In this document: positions 1 through 9,400 of the stretch, in pieces
How the letters are laid out: each line of letters starts with the position of its first letter
Numbering within the stretch: position 1 is the stretch's first letter
NCBI RefSeq assembly: GCF_000722545.1
Contig: NZ_JNVM01000033.1
Coordinates: 1-64,000 of the forward strand
DNA from: Paenibacillus tyrphae
GTDB lineage: Bacteria > Bacillota > Bacilli > Paenibacillales > NBRC-103111
DNA: 64,000 nt
Direction: 5' to 3'
Program-made: the position numbers and the translations under genes
Notes under the pieces: model-generated
Told to the model about the DNA's origin: nothing
Database searches by the model: none
The model's input: the letters and a program-made list of their open reading frames with translations, nothing else

Positions 1-707
1 TTCGGCTCCGGCATATTCGGCTTCACCGAATATGGCATCACGTTCGCCTCTGGAACATTCGGCTGCACCGAATATGGCATCACGTTCGCCTCTGGTACAT
101 TGGGCTGCACCGCTAATGACTCCACGTTGGGCTGCGGGATATTCGGCTGCATCGAATATGGCGTTACATTTGGCTGCGCGATATTCGACAGCGGCATTAC
201 GTGCGGTATCCCCAAATTCGTGAACGGTCCCAGATGAGGCGTTTCCATCTCCGGCTGCGAACCTACATTAGGCATGCCTACGTTCGGAGCGAGCGGAAGC
301 TCTGAGATCGGAGACGCCTCAACAGGCAGCGGAGCTTGCGGTGCTGCCGTCGGGTGAGGATTGGGGTTCGAGCCCGGCTTCGGAATGTAGACGACATCCC
401 CAGTCATCAATACATTCGGGTTTTTGAGCTGCGGGTTGGCCGCAATCATGTCCGCAAGCGGAACTCCCCACGCTTTGCCCAGCTTCCAAAGTGAATCCCC
501 CTGGACCACGACGTGCTTATACAAATAATCCGTTGGCGGGGGGGCTACCGGCTTCGGCGCATGGGGGATTTTCACCTTCTGCCCGACATCGATGACGTTC
601 GGATCGGTGATTTGCGGGTTGGCCGCGATCAGCTTGTCGAGCTCGACGCCGTACTTTTGGGACAGTCCGTAGAGCGACTCGCCTTTCTTGACGATATGAA
701 TCTTCAC
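1..707 (-). CDS. safA: SafA-like protein with two LysM domains (partial, C-terminus outside window)
   Basis: Likely a spore coat/cortex-interface morphogenetic protein that binds peptidoglycan through LysM domains. The N-terminus reads MKIHIVKKGESLYGLSQKYG (first LysM, residues 1-50), followed by a second LysM of similar length that opens HVVVQGDSLWKLGKAWGVPL and closes at VVYIPKPG. After these comes a Pro/Asn-rich tail with repeated N-V-x-P-Y-S-V-Q-P units. I chose the GTG start at 705-707 because AGGAGG lies 8 nt upstream; the ATG beside it opens a two-codon frame. The position before pheA fits safA of Bacillus-type genomes. The tail leaves the window without a stop. Family assignment is good; the symbol is by analogy, since other LysM spore proteins look alike. 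Confidence 0.75.
   Translation of the reverse strand, partial: MKIHIVKKGESLYGLSQKYGVELDKLIAANPQITDPNVIDVGQKVKIPHAPKPVAPPPTDYLYKHVVVQGDSLWKLGKAWGVPLADMIAANPQLKNPNVLMTGDVVYIPKPGSNPNPHPTAAPQAPLPVEASPISELPLAPNVGMPNVGSQPEMETPHLGPFTNLGIPHVMPLSNIAQPNVTPYSMQPNIPQPNVESLAVQPNVPEANVMPYSVQPNVPEANVMPYSVKPNMPEP
26..190 (-). repeat. 42-bp tandem repeats coding for 14-residue units in the LysM protein tail
   Basis: Units at 26-67 and 68-109 are nearly identical; further degenerate copies run to about 190. Each unit is in frame, so copy-number change would alter tail length without breaking the protein. Confidence 0.75.
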
Positions 708-937
708 TGCATAAACCTCCTTCAAGTTGTGCGGGAGTCGTATTGACTTAACAAGACCGCTTGATTTCCGGCCCGGAACCGGCTCCGTGAAGCCCGCTGG
801 CGCTCCGGAACAAATTGACATTACAGTTTATGCAGCAAAGTAGGCATTTGACCATCCGAATCGAAAAAAATGGTACGAAACCACGGCATCTCTCACGATC
901 CGCGATAGAGAGAAATCCCTCACAACAAAACAAAGCT

Positions 938-970
938 CCAAAAAAAAGAAACCTGCCGCAGGCAGATTTC
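938..970 (-). terminator. Rho-independent terminator after pheA
   Basis: On the minus strand the stem CTGCC/GGCAG, flanked by A/T pairs, is followed by a run of eight T. It closes the pheB-hom-thrC-thrB-pheA operon about 100 nt beyond the pheA stop. The remaining gap to 707 holds the upstream region of the LysM gene; I see no further gene there. Confidence 0.8.
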
Positions 971-1072
971 CCCAAATTCACCAGTTTACCGCAAACCTCG
1001 ACGTTCAGCCGAATTTCGCATTCTTTTTGCTGCCTTATTTGCCGTTTAAATAAACAACCTATGTCATACGGG

Positions 1073-1957
1073 CTAAACTTTTGCCGTTTCAGTCCCGTAA
1101 GAAAACGTAGGATAGCAGCCCATGAGCCGGACTTGGCAGCCGATGGCCTCGATTTCTTGCAGAGCCGCAGGAAGCAGCACGGAATCCATCGAAGCCTCAA
1201 TATCGATATAAAAATAATAGCTTCCCAGCTTCTTCTTCGTCGGGCGCGACTCGATTTTGGACAAGTTGATGCGCCTCCAGGCAAACGCCGAGAGCACCTG
1301 GTGCAGCGCACCTGGAAAATCCTCCGGCAGCGTGACCAGGATGGTCGTTTTCCGGTGGGCCGTCTCTTTGAGCTGCGGCTTCTCGTGACCGATCAGCACG
1401 AAGCGCGTGAAATTGTTCTGATGGTCCTGCACACCCGCTGCCAGCGTTTCCAACCCGTACAATGCTCCGGCGCCGAGCGGTGCAAGCGCGGCAGCAGCAG
1501 GATCGCCAAGCTCCCTGACCATGCGCGCCGCCTCGCCGTTACTGCCGACAGGCTCCAGTTCGACATGAGGCAAGTGGTTACGCAGAAACTGCTGGCACTG
1601 CGCCAGCGTCACTCCGTGAGAATAAATTTTGCGGATGGCTCCGCAAGCCGCCTCCAGCTCGTCCGATCCGCCCGGCCCGCCGGGCAGACGCAGCAGATTG
1701 ATCGAAATGGGGTATACCCATTCCGCCTGGATCGGCAGGTCGACATTGTGCACAAGCCAGTCCACATGCAGGCTGACAGAGCCCTCGAACGTATTTTCGA
1801 TCGGAACCACACTGTAATCGGTCACGCCGTTTACCGTCGATTCGAACACATCCGCAATCAATTTGCAATTTACATAGTCAAAAGCGTCCCGACCAAGATA
1901 ATGATGTGCAGATTCTTCGGTGTACGTTCCAGGTCCGAGGAGCGATATTCGCTTCAT
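1073..1957 (-). CDS. pheA: Prephenate dehydratase
   Basis: Converts prephenate to phenylpyruvate, the committed step of phenylalanine synthesis. At 294 residues it has the usual stand-alone length. The catalytic half (1-180) begins with ISLLGPGTYTEESA and includes the VVPIENTFEGSVS segment. The C-terminal ACT domain (about 200-280) carries the ESRP phenylalanine-binding motif (KIESRPTKKKLGSYYFYID), so feedback inhibition is expected. Its ATG overlaps the thrB stop by 4 nt (ATGA), showing translational coupling at the end of a threonine operon. No chorismate mutase domain is present. Confidence 0.95.
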   Translation of the reverse strand: MKRISLLGPGTYTEESAHHYLGRDAFDYVNCKLIADVFESTVNGVTDYSVVPIENTFEGSVSLHVDWLVHNVDLPIQAEWVYPISINLLRLPGGPGGSDELEAACGAIRKIYSHGVTLAQCQQFLRNHLPHVELEPVGSNGEAARMVRELGDPAAAALAPLGAGALYGLETLAAGVQDHQNNFTRFVLIGHEKPQLKETAHRKTTILVTLPEDFPGALHQVLSAFAWRRINLSKIESRPTKKKLGSYYFYIDIEASMDSVLLPAALQEIEAIGCQVRLMGCYPTFSYGTETAKV

Positions 1958-2934
1958 GCCCGGTTCTCTCCCTTTATCATTTCAAATAATGTACGTCCGC
2001 CGTCCGCAGAGGTCAATCGGTGCGCCTGAACCCCCGCTCTGTCGGGACTTAGCCACATCGTCGAGGCCTCGATCCCCTCTTCCTTCAACGTTCCCCGCAT
2101 GAACGCCTCAAGCTCCGCCTTCCGGGAGCTGCGGCGATCGACGAGCGCCAGCATTGTCGGACCCGCGCCGCTAAGCGCGACGCCGAGCGCGCCATGGTCC
2201 GTCGCTTCGGCGAGGATCTTGGCGAGCCCGGGCACGAGCGGGGCCCGGTATGGCTGATGCAGCGCATCCTTCATCGCGCGCGCGATCATATCGAGCCGCC
2301 CGGTGCACAGGGCGGCTACCAGCACGGACGAATGGCCGACGTTGAAGACGGCGTTCTCGAGGCTCTGCTCGCGCGGCAGCACCCCGCGAGCTTTGTCCGT
2401 CGACAGCTGGAAGTGCGGGATCGCCACCAGCACTTCCAACTGTTCGTGTGGCTCGATGCAGATATGCTCCGCCCGCTTGCCGTCCCAGAAAGCGACGACG
2501 ATGCCGCCGAACAGCGAGGCCCCGACATTGTCGGGGTGCTGCTCCAGCTCCGTCGCCATTTGGAACAAATCGTCGTTGGTAAACGGACGATCGATCAGTG
2601 CGTTTGCCGCGGCCAGCGCGCCGACAATAGCCGAAGCGCTGCTGCCGAGGCCGCGCGTCAGCGGAATGTCGCTGTACATCGCAATGTACAGCTCCGGATG
2701 ACGGACACCCGCCCGCTCAAACACCATTTGGGCTACTTTGTAAATAAGATTGCTTTTATCCGCAGGCACGCCGTTCATCTGGTCGCCAAAAAGCTCGATC
2801 TGCGTCGTCTCGGCAAGCCCCATCTCAATCCAAGCATACAAATTCAATGCCATTCCCAGCGTATCAAAGCCTGGGCCGAGGTTGGCCGTGCTGGCCGGTA
2901 CCTTGACGCGCACTCTCCTGCTGCCGTTTTCCAT
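1954..2934 (-). CDS. thrB: Homoserine kinase
   Basis: GHMP-family kinase that phosphorylates L-homoserine for threonine synthesis. The 326-residue protein starts with VRVKVPASTANLGPGFDTLG, typical of ThrB, and has the ATP-binding glycine loop PLTRGLGSSASAIVGAL near residue 95. It lies 16 nt downstream of thrC and overlaps pheA by 4 nt, so it belongs to the hom-thrC-thrB-pheA transcription unit. Nothing unusual is seen. Confidence 0.95.
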   Translation of the reverse strand: MENGSRRVRVKVPASTANLGPGFDTLGMALNLYAWIEMGLAETTQIELFGDQMNGVPADKSNLIYKVAQMVFERAGVRHPELYIAMYSDIPLTRGLGSSASAIVGALAAANALIDRPFTNDDLFQMATELEQHPDNVGASLFGGIVVAFWDGKRAEHICIEPHEQLEVLVAIPHFQLSTDKARGVLPREQSLENAVFNVGHSSVLVAALCTGRLDMIARAMKDALHQPYRAPLVPGLAKILAEATDHGALGVALSGAGPTMLALVDRRSSRKAELEAFMRGTLKEEGIEASTMWLSPDRAGVQAHRLTSADGGRTLFEMIKGENRA

Positions 2935-2950
2935 AGTTACCGCGACGCCC

Positions 2951-4012
2951 CTAACCTTCGAGCTTGCGGATCGCTTCCATGACCGCTTCTTCGGAGTCTT
3001 GCACGACCATCGGTTCCGCGCTGACGCTCTTGATGGCGATGTTCGGATCTTTAAGACCGTGTCCCGTCAGCACGCAGACGACGGATTGGCCCTTCTCAAA
3101 GTAGCCTTCGCTCTTCAGCTTCATGACGCCGGCGATCGAAGCCGCCGAGGCCGGCTCGGCAAAGATCCCTTCGCGCGCAGCAATCGTCTTGTATGCCTGC
3201 AAAATCTGCTCGTCCGTCACGAAATTGATTTGACCGCCGGAATCTTTGGCTGCCGCCTCCGCACCTTTCCAAGTGGCCGGGTTGCCGATGCGGATCGCCG
3301 TGGCGATCGTTTCCGGGTTCGGGATCGGTTCGCCGCGCACGATAGCCGCAGCCCCCTCAGCTTCGAAGCCGATCATTTTCGGCAGTGACTTCGATTTGCC
3401 CTGCTCGTAGTACTCCTTGAATCCTTTCCAATAAGCGGTAATGTTGCCCGCATTGCCAACCGGAATCGCGAGATAGTCCGGCGCTTTGCCAAGCTGGTCG
3501 CACACCTCGAACGCCGCCGTCTTTTGGCCCTCGATCCGGAACGGATTGACGGAGTTCACCAGCGTGATCGGATGCTTGGCCGTAATTTCGCGTACGATCT
3601 CAAGCGCACGGTCGAAGTTTCCTTCGATGGCGATGACCTTGGCGCCGTAAATGATCGCCTGAGCCAGTTTGCCGAGCGCGATATTGTTATTCGGGATAAG
3701 CACGATGCAGTTCAGCCCGCCGCGCGCCGCATAAGCGGCTGCCGCCGCCGACGTATTGCCTGTGGAGGCGCACATAATCGTGCGGCTGCCCTCTTCCATC
3801 GCTTTGGCAACGGCCATCACCATCCCGCGGTCTTTGAACGAGCCGGTCGGGTTCAAGCCCTCATATTTGAAATAAATGTCGAGGTCGAGCTCATTCGACA
3901 AATTTTCCGCGCGGACGAGCGGCGTGTTGCCTTCCTGCAGGGTGAGCAGTGGCGTGTTGTCGTTCACCGGCAAGTATTGTTTATAGGTCTGCAGAAGTCC
4001 CATGTATCTCAT
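2951..4012 (-). CDS. thrC: Threonine synthase
   Basis: PLP enzyme that turns O-phosphohomoserine into threonine. The cofactor lysine lies in GLNPTGSFKDRGM (about residues 55-67), and the phosphate-cupping loop is PVGNAGNITAYW (about 185-196). At 353 residues it is the short Bacillus-type class. It begins 5 nt after the hom stop and is followed by thrB, giving the classical hom-thrC-thrB order. Confidence 0.95.
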   Translation of the reverse strand: MRYMGLLQTYKQYLPVNDNTPLLTLQEGNTPLVRAENLSNELDLDIYFKYEGLNPTGSFKDRGMVMAVAKAMEEGSRTIMCASTGNTSAAAAAYAARGGLNCIVLIPNNNIALGKLAQAIIYGAKVIAIEGNFDRALEIVREITAKHPITLVNSVNPFRIEGQKTAAFEVCDQLGKAPDYLAIPVGNAGNITAYWKGFKEYYEQGKSKSLPKMIGFEAEGAAAIVRGEPIPNPETIATAIRIGNPATWKGAEAAAKDSGGQINFVTDEQILQAYKTIAAREGIFAEPASAASIAGVMKLKSEGYFEKGQSVVCVLTGHGLKDPNIAIKSVSAEPMVVQDSEEAVMEAIRKLEG

Positions 4013-4017
4013 TTCGA

Positions 4018-5304
4018 TTAGCCCTCCACTCGGTATACGCTTTTGATCGCATGAACGACGTCCATGGCTTCGAATTGTTTCAGCACCTTATTCATCGCCG
4101 CCTTGTTGGCGTCGTGTGTAACGATGATGATTTCGGCAAGCGGATTCGTTGCATTCGGGTGCTGTAGAACCGACTCCAGGCTAACCCCGTGCTCGGCGAA
4201 CACTTGCGTGATTTGGGACAGCACACCCGCTTTGTCGGCGACGTGCAGCAGGATGAAGTTTTTGGAAGCGATCTGCTCGTCGGTTTTCAGCTTCTTCTCT
4301 TTGTACGGGATGAACCCGCGGCGGCCGTTGACGCCAAGATTCAGGTTGCGAACGACAGCGACAAGGTCGGCCACAACCGACGTGGCCGTCGGCATCTCGC
4401 CCGCGCCGGGACCGTAAAACATCGTCTCGCCCACCGCTTCTCCGTACACATAGACGGCGTTGAACACTCCGTTGACGGACGCCAGCGGATGCGACGTCTT
4501 CACCATCGTCGGCTGCACGCTGATGCTGATATGCTCGTCCTGGCGCTCGGCGATGCCGAGCAGTTTCACTTCGTAACCCAAACGTTTGCCGTACGCAATG
4601 TCCTCCTTGGTTACGCTGGAGATGCCCTTCACTTCCACATCCGCCAGCGCGACGTTAGCGTGAAAGCCAAGCGTGCCGAGAATCGTCATTTTCCGGGCCG
4701 CATCGAAGCCTTCGACATCGGAGGTCGGATCGGATTCGGCATAGCCGAGCTCCTGGGCTTCCTTCAGCACATTGGCGTAAGCCGCGCCTTCCTGGCTCAT
4801 TTTCGTCAAAATAAAATTGGTCGTTCCGTTGACGATCCCCATAATCTTCGTGATCCGGTCGGATGAAAAGCCTTCGATCAACGTGCGGATGATCGGGATA
4901 CCGCCGGCTACGCTCGCTTCGTAGAAGACGTCGCAGCCTTTCTCGGCAGCCTTTGCCAAAATTTCAGGGCCGTGCAGCGCCATTAGGTCCTTGTTTGCCG
5001 TAACGATATGCTTGCCGCGCTCCAGCGCGCCGAGCATCAGCTGCTTTGTCAGCTCGATGCCGCCCATCACTTCGACGATGACGTCGATCTCTGGGTTCTC
5101 GATAACATCCCAAGGATTTTCCGTCAGCATATCCGGCGAAACGCTGATATTCCGGACTTTGTTTTTGTTCTGTACCAAAATTTTTGTGATCTCGATCGGC
5201 GAGCCCGACTGGCTCATCAGATCATGCTGATGTCCTTCCACGATGCGAACGACCCCGGTACCGACCGTACCGAGACCAAGTAATCCAACTTTGACCGGTT
5301 TCAT
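4018..5304 (-). CDS. hom: Homoserine dehydrogenase
   Basis: NAD(P)-dependent reduction of aspartate semialdehyde to homoserine. The N-terminal Rossmann motif is VGLLGLGTVGTGVV; the catalytic region includes GIVNGTTNFILTKM and EAQELGYAESDPTSDVEGFD; a C-terminal ACT domain (from about residue 350) fits threonine feedback. I chose ATG 5302-5304 because AGGAGG precedes it by 6 nt, which gives 428 residues; the longer frame to 5349 has no ribosome site and adds a non-conserved leader. It is second in the operon after the ACT-domain gene. Confidence 0.95.
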   Translation of the reverse strand: MKPVKVGLLGLGTVGTGVVRIVEGHQHDLMSQSGSPIEITKILVQNKNKVRNISVSPDMLTENPWDVIENPEIDVIVEVMGGIELTKQLMLGALERGKHIVTANKDLMALHGPEILAKAAEKGCDVFYEASVAGGIPIIRTLIEGFSSDRITKIMGIVNGTTNFILTKMSQEGAAYANVLKEAQELGYAESDPTSDVEGFDAARKMTILGTLGFHANVALADVEVKGISSVTKEDIAYGKRLGYEVKLLGIAERQDEHISISVQPTMVKTSHPLASVNGVFNAVYVYGEAVGETMFYGPGAGEMPTATSVVADLVAVVRNLNLGVNGRRGFIPYKEKKLKTDEQIASKNFILLHVADKAGVLSQITQVFAEHGVSLESVLQHPNATNPLAEIIIVTHDANKAAMNKVLKQFEAMDVVHAIKSVYRVEG

Positions 5305-5358
5305 AGGGTTCCTCCTGATTGTCGTAGTGCATAAAGTAGATGGTCCCAAAAATTTGTT

Positions 5359-5832
5359 CTAGCCTTGCCCCACCAATGCGGCCCGACTTACCCCTTCCTG
5401 GCTGTGCAGCTTGTCGAGCAGCGAGGCGACGGTTTCGCCCATCATGGACGTTTCTACCGAGATGACAACATTGGCTACGCCCTGGAGCGGGATCGTCTGG
5501 TGGATCGTCAGCACGTTGCCCTCAAGGCCCGCAATCATCGCAAGCACCCGGGACAAAATCGCCGGCCGATGCTCCAAATCCATCGAGATCGTCACAATCC
5601 GCTCCCGTTCGAGCTTGCTGAGCGGGAAAATCCCGTCCTTATACTTGTAAAAAGCGCTTCGGCTCAGCTCCACCTGCTCCACCGCTTCGTGAATGGTTTT
5701 CACTTCTCCGCGGGCCAGCAGCTCTTTGGCCTGCACCGTCTTAATCAGCGCCTCGGGCAGTATATCTTCACGCACCAAAAAGTAGCGCTCCGTCCCGATT
5801 CGGCTATCCTGAACGGCTTGTTTTTCCGGCAC
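5359..5832 (-). CDS. pheB: ACT-domain protein PheB
   Basis: A 157-residue protein with a C-terminal ACT domain (about 75-150; RIVTISMDLEHRPAILSRVLAMIA...GNVLTIHQ) and an N-terminal helical, DNA-binding-like part (EAVEQVELSRSAFYKYKDGIFP). Orthologues sit beside pheA/obg in Bacilli; an amino-acid-responsive regulatory role is assumed, not proven. GTG start. It is the first gene of the threonine/phenylalanine operon, directly behind the promoter at 5878-5907. Confidence 0.85.
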   Translation of the reverse strand: MPEKQAVQDSRIGTERYFLVREDILPEALIKTVQAKELLARGEVKTIHEAVEQVELSRSAFYKYKDGIFPLSKLERERIVTISMDLEHRPAILSRVLAMIAGLEGNVLTIHQTIPLQGVANVVISVETSMMGETVASLLDKLHSQEGVSRAALVGQG

Positions 5833-5877
5833 TGTAACAGTCCTCTCTAAAAAGACGATTGTTTTTACCTAGTGGAC

Positions 5878-5907
5878 ATTATAGCGCAAAGCGAAGACTT
5901 CCCGCAA
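5878..5907 (-). promoter_or_regulatory. Sigma-A-type promoter of the pheB-hom-thrC-thrB-pheA operon
   Basis: -10 TATAAT (5878-5883) and -35 TTGCGG (5902-5907) with an 18-nt spacer; the predicted start is about 40 nt upstream of the pheB GTG. Confidence 0.7.
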
Positions 5908-5981
5908 TAGGCTTTTTTCGATATTTTGTGATAAAGTGGTATTCAGCAAATCCGTATTAAGCACAAAGGAGAGGATGAAGC

Positions 5982-6485
5982 TTGATACGCGCGCGTTTGA
6001 TGGCTACGGCTATCTTATTTCATGGAAACGATATGCTGATGATGAAGCGCTCCCCAAACCGGACGCTGTCCCCCGGCTTGTGGGCATCCGTGGGCGGACA
6101 TATGGAGCCGCACGAAATCGGCGATCCGGCGGCTGCGGTACTTCGTGAAATTCACGAGGAAACCGGACTGCTGGCGGAGCATATCGCGAATCTGCGGCTG
6201 CAGTACATCTTAATACGCCTTAACCAACAGGAAGTACGGCAGCAATTTATCTACACGGGCGAAACTTTGAAAAGGGACGTCGGCTCGACCGACGAGGGGG
6301 AGCTGCATTGGATTCCCCGCCATCAGGTGCTCCACCGCGACATCCCGTTTATTTTCCGCAAGCTGCTGGAGCATTATTTTACCGAAGGGCCGAATCCCCA
6401 CGTTTGGGTCGGAACGGCGGGCTACGACGAAGAAGGGAATTCTGCCGTACATTGGACACAGCTCATCGACCCCCAGCAGGTTTGA
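5982..6485 (+). CDS. Nudix hydrolase
   Basis: Small (167-residue) hydrolase of nucleoside-diphosphate-linked compounds. The Nudix box is seen as GGHMEPHE...AAAVLREIHEETGLL (about residues 38-63); it keeps REIHEETG but has two extra residues between the first Glu and the RE pair compared with the textbook spacing. The TTG start at 5982 is preceded by GGAG 10 nt upstream. It is transcribed opposite to its neighbours and stands alone. Substrate cannot be told from sequence. Confidence 0.85.
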   Translation: MIRARLMATAILFHGNDMLMMKRSPNRTLSPGLWASVGGHMEPHEIGDPAAAVLREIHEETGLLAEHIANLRLQYILIRLNQQEVRQQFIYTGETLKRDVGSTDEGELHWIPRHQVLHRDIPFIFRKLLEHYFTEGPNPHVWVGTAGYDEEGNSAVHWTQLIDPQQV

Positions 6486-6511
6486 GCTTCTTCTCGCACC
6501 AAAAACAAAGC

Positions 6512-6533
6512 GGGCGCCGTTAATGAGGCGCCC
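6512..6533. terminator. Hairpin terminator between the Nudix gene and the trpD-like pseudogene
   Basis: Perfect stem GGGCGCC/GGCGCCC with an 8-nt loop. On the minus strand it is followed by GCTTTGTTTTTGG, so it can serve both converging genes. Confidence 0.65.
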
Positions 6534-6577
6534 CTCCTACAACAATATTGCTTTTGCTGCCCTCTTCCATCAGCCGC

Positions 6578-7159
6578 TCATTTTTTCCGTGACAGCTTTC
6601 TGCTTTGGCCGATGCCGCTGAGCTCACGCCATTTGACCAGCAGCTTAAACGCTTCTTTGCGCTGCAATAAGGAGCGGGCCAGTTGGAAGCCTTCTTCATA
6701 CGAGCCGACCTTGTCAAACCAATACAATCGCAGCCCGGCGTTAAAAACGACATGCTCCCGCTCGTTGTGCAGTTCCGGTGCCTCTTCCCCTTGCATGATC
6801 CGCTCCAGCAGCTCAAGCTGGCGTTCTTTGCCGCATTTCTCCAAAGGAGCGCCCTGAAAACCAAACGTCCCGGGATCGATCGTGATTGCCTCGTCGCCCT
6901 ATGGCGTTACCTTGCGGATCGAGCTGTTTTTGTGAAGCGGCAAATCTTCTGTGCCTTCTATCCCCTGTATAAGGTAAGCCGTTTCCACTCCGGATTTCGG
7001 CAGCAGCTTCAGCAGCCGCTCCATCGCCGTCTTATGACGAACCCCAAGCACGATATTTCGCGAGTGAACCGGATTCATGGCCTGCTCGACCGTGTCAAGC
7101 AATGTCCTCAAGCCGACTTGCTCCCGAACTGGGCACACGCGGCCGAACGGCGGACACAT
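6578..7159 (-). pseudogene. Decayed anthranilate phosphoribosyltransferase-like gene (TrpD2 type)
   Basis: Two frame-matched pieces form the C-terminal half of a TrpD-family protein. The upstream piece contains LGLRTLL-like and NPVHSRNIVLGVRHKTAMERLL, then GIEGTEDLPLHKNSSIRKVTP. An in-frame TAG follows at about 6896-6898, and the same frame continues GDEAITIDPGTFGFQGAPLEKCG to the end. The N-terminal half, with the phosphoribosyl-diphosphate loop, is absent upstream. A stop codon plus a missing start half make a working enzyme unlikely. Genes of this type are often annotated as glycosyl transferase family proteins and need not act in tryptophan synthesis. Confidence 0.8.
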
Positions 7160-7330
7160 CGTCCGTCATGCAGACCGGCGCAGTTAAGCGAATGAGAGAA
7201 CGAACGATAGGGCAAGTTCAATACCATTTTTCTTGTCGATCTATTCGCATATCCCCTAAACAATCAACAAAAACAAAAAAAACACCAACCTCACATGTTT
7301 ATCACACGTTCGATTGATGCTTTCGATTTT

Positions 7331-8632
7331 CTATTCCTGTTCTACGAACTCAAATTCGAAATCCCCGATGCGAATCGTCTGGCCGTCTTTCGCTCCACGT
7401 TCGCGCAGCGCTTGATCGACGCCCTTCTTCCGCAAAATGCGTGCAAACCGCATAACCGATTCATGCGTGCTGAAATTGGTCCGCTTGATCAGCTTCTCAA
7501 TACTTGGGCTATCGACAACAAAGACATCGTTTTCCCGGCGAATCGTGAAGTCCTCGTCTTCCTCGGTCTCCAAGCGGTACACCTTGCGCTCCGACAATTC
7601 GACCAATTCCTCCACCATCGGCATATCCGGAATGGTCTCCAGCTTATCGGCGACTTTGTACAATAGCTCTTGCACCCCGGTACGGGAAAGGGCGGAAATC
7701 GGATAAATGTCCAATTCTTTGCCGATTTCGGCAAGCCTGCGCTTAAACTCGGCAAGCTGCTCCTCCGCATCGGGCATATCCATCTTATTGGCAGCGACGA
7801 TCTGCGGCCGTTCTTCCAGCTTCGCGTTATAAAGCTTCAGCTCGTCGTTGATTTTGACCCAGTCTTCAAACGGATCGCGTCCCTCGGTCGCGGCCATATC
7901 CACGACATGGACAATGATCCTCGTCCGCTCAACGTGACGCAAAAACTCGTGACCCAATCCTACTCCTTCATGGGCTCCTTCGATCAAACCCGGCAAATCC
8001 GCCATGACGAAGCTGCGGCCGTCGCCTACATCGACCACACCGAGATTCGGAGTCAACGTCGTAAAGTGATACGCCCCGATCTTCGGCTTGGCGCCGGATA
8101 CGACGGACAACAGCGTCGACTTTCCTACGCTCGGAAAGCCGACAAGACCGACGTCCGCCATGACCTTCAGTTCAAGCACCACCCAACGTTCGACGCCTTC
8201 TTCCCCGTTTTCGGCAATTTCCGGAGCCGGATTGTTTGGTGTCGCAAACCGGGTATTACCGCGGCCACCCCGTCCGCCCTTGGCCACGATGACCTGCTGG
8301 CCGTGACGCGTGAGATCGGCAATGATCTCCTGCGTATCGTCGTTGATGACGACCGTTCCCGGCGGAACCCGCACGATCATATCATCCGCATTCGCCCCGT
8401 GCTGGCTTTTATTGCGGCCCTTTTCGCCGCGCTGTGCTTTAAAATGCTTCTGGTAACGAAAATCAACCAGCGTGCGCAATCCTTCGTCCACGCGGAAAAT
8501 GACATCGCCGCCATCCCCGCCGTCGCCTCCGGCCGGTCCTCCCTCGGGAACGTACTTCTCCCGCCGGAAAGCAACCAGACCGTCGCCTCCGTCACCGCCT
8601 TTAACATAAATCTTCGCCTTGTCTACAAACAT
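7331..8632 (-). CDS. obg: GTPase Obg
   Basis: Essential ribosome-associated GTPase linked to 50S assembly, stress and sporulation. The 433-residue protein has the glycine-rich Obg fold (1-158; MFVDKAKIYVKGGDGGDG), the G domain (159-330; P-loop GFPSVGKSTLL, switch GAYHFTTLTPNLG, DLPGLIEGA, NKMD) and a C-terminal OCT domain. ATG 8630-8632 was chosen (GAGG 9 nt upstream) over the upstream GTG. It follows spo0B by 21 nt, as in Bacillus. Confidence 0.97.
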   Translation of the reverse strand: MFVDKAKIYVKGGDGGDGLVAFRREKYVPEGGPAGGDGGDGGDVIFRVDEGLRTLVDFRYQKHFKAQRGEKGRNKSQHGANADDMIVRVPPGTVVINDDTQEIIADLTRHGQQVIVAKGGRGGRGNTRFATPNNPAPEIAENGEEGVERWVVLELKVMADVGLVGFPSVGKSTLLSVVSGAKPKIGAYHFTTLTPNLGVVDVGDGRSFVMADLPGLIEGAHEGVGLGHEFLRHVERTRIIVHVVDMAATEGRDPFEDWVKINDELKLYNAKLEERPQIVAANKMDMPDAEEQLAEFKRRLAEIGKELDIYPISALSRTGVQELLYKVADKLETIPDMPMVEELVELSERKVYRLETEEDEDFTIRRENDVFVVDSPSIEKLIKRTNFSTHESVMRFARILRKKGVDQALRERGAKDGQTIRIGDFEFEFVEQE

Positions 8633-8653
8633 CAGGTTCACCCTCTTTATGTA

Positions 8654-9289
8654 TCAATGCCGGTAGGACCACCATAACGTCCACACAGCCGTATGTTCGC
8701 CGTAATATGTTTCCAAGCTTTCGTGTAGTTCTTTAAGCGATTTTTCTTTACGCTGCAGCCGCTGTGCCGCGTATTTCCCTTCGTAACGAGCCGTCAGCTT
8801 CAAACGGTCATTCATTCTGGCCAATCGCAATTCAAGTACATTCTCTTCGTCCCTGGAGTCGCCGGCTTCTTCTCTGAAACAAGCGAGCAGCGCCATAACG
8901 GCATCGGCCGCTTCCTGCGGCTGCATAAGCTCCTGCAGATGGATTTCTTGCTCCAGTGCCATTTCAAGACGCAGTTCTTTAACCTCTGCCTGAAAGGTTA
9001 GCAGATGTACGATCAAAGAAGGAATCCCAAGCTTGGACACATAGCTCTCCTGTCTGACCTTCTCTTTTATCTTCTCCATGAGCGGAGTCAATTTATCATA
9101 CTTTTTCAACTGTACGTAGCCCATCAAAATTTGGATATCGTTCATCCAGTCATGCCGGTAATGATTGAACAATCGAATCAAACGAATGTCAGAATCCGGC
9201 CCATCGAGCAAGGCCCCTAGCGCCGTCACCGGCTTCGCCGCATCGTAAAATTGTACATCGTTGGTACGACCTTGTGCGTTCGACGTCAC
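8654..9289 (-). CDS. spo0B: Sporulation phosphotransferase Spo0B
   Basis: Carries phosphate from Spo0F to Spo0A in the sporulation phosphorelay. The phospho-accepting histidine is in the HYRHDWMNDIQILMGYVQL helix, and the protein (211 residues) ends in a degenerate ATPase-like domain of low conservation. The GTG start at 9287-9289 has GAGAGG 6 nt upstream. Position between rpmA and obg is the strongest support, as Spo0B diverges quickly in sequence. Confidence 0.88.
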   Translation of the reverse strand: MTSNAQGRTNDVQFYDAAKPVTALGALLDGPDSDIRLIRLFNHYRHDWMNDIQILMGYVQLKKYDKLTPLMEKIKEKVRQESYVSKLGIPSLIVHLLTFQAEVKELRLEMALEQEIHLQELMQPQEAADAVMALLACFREEAGDSRDEENVLELRLARMNDRLKLTARYEGKYAAQRLQRKEKSLKELHESLETYYGEHTAVWTLWWSYRH

Positions 9290-9400
9290 GCTTACCCTCT
9301 CCGTTCCGGTTCGTCCTTTATCCTCCCAGTATAGCACGCTGTGCGGCAAAATTCACGGTATCCCTCCATGAATTTACCAAAATATTCCGGGTTCAACTAA

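Noticed and set aside
815..2029. 404-codon plus-strand ORF over pheA and its downstream region
   Set aside because: Antisense shadow of pheA; no ribosome site, composition without domain features, and it crosses the pheA terminator.
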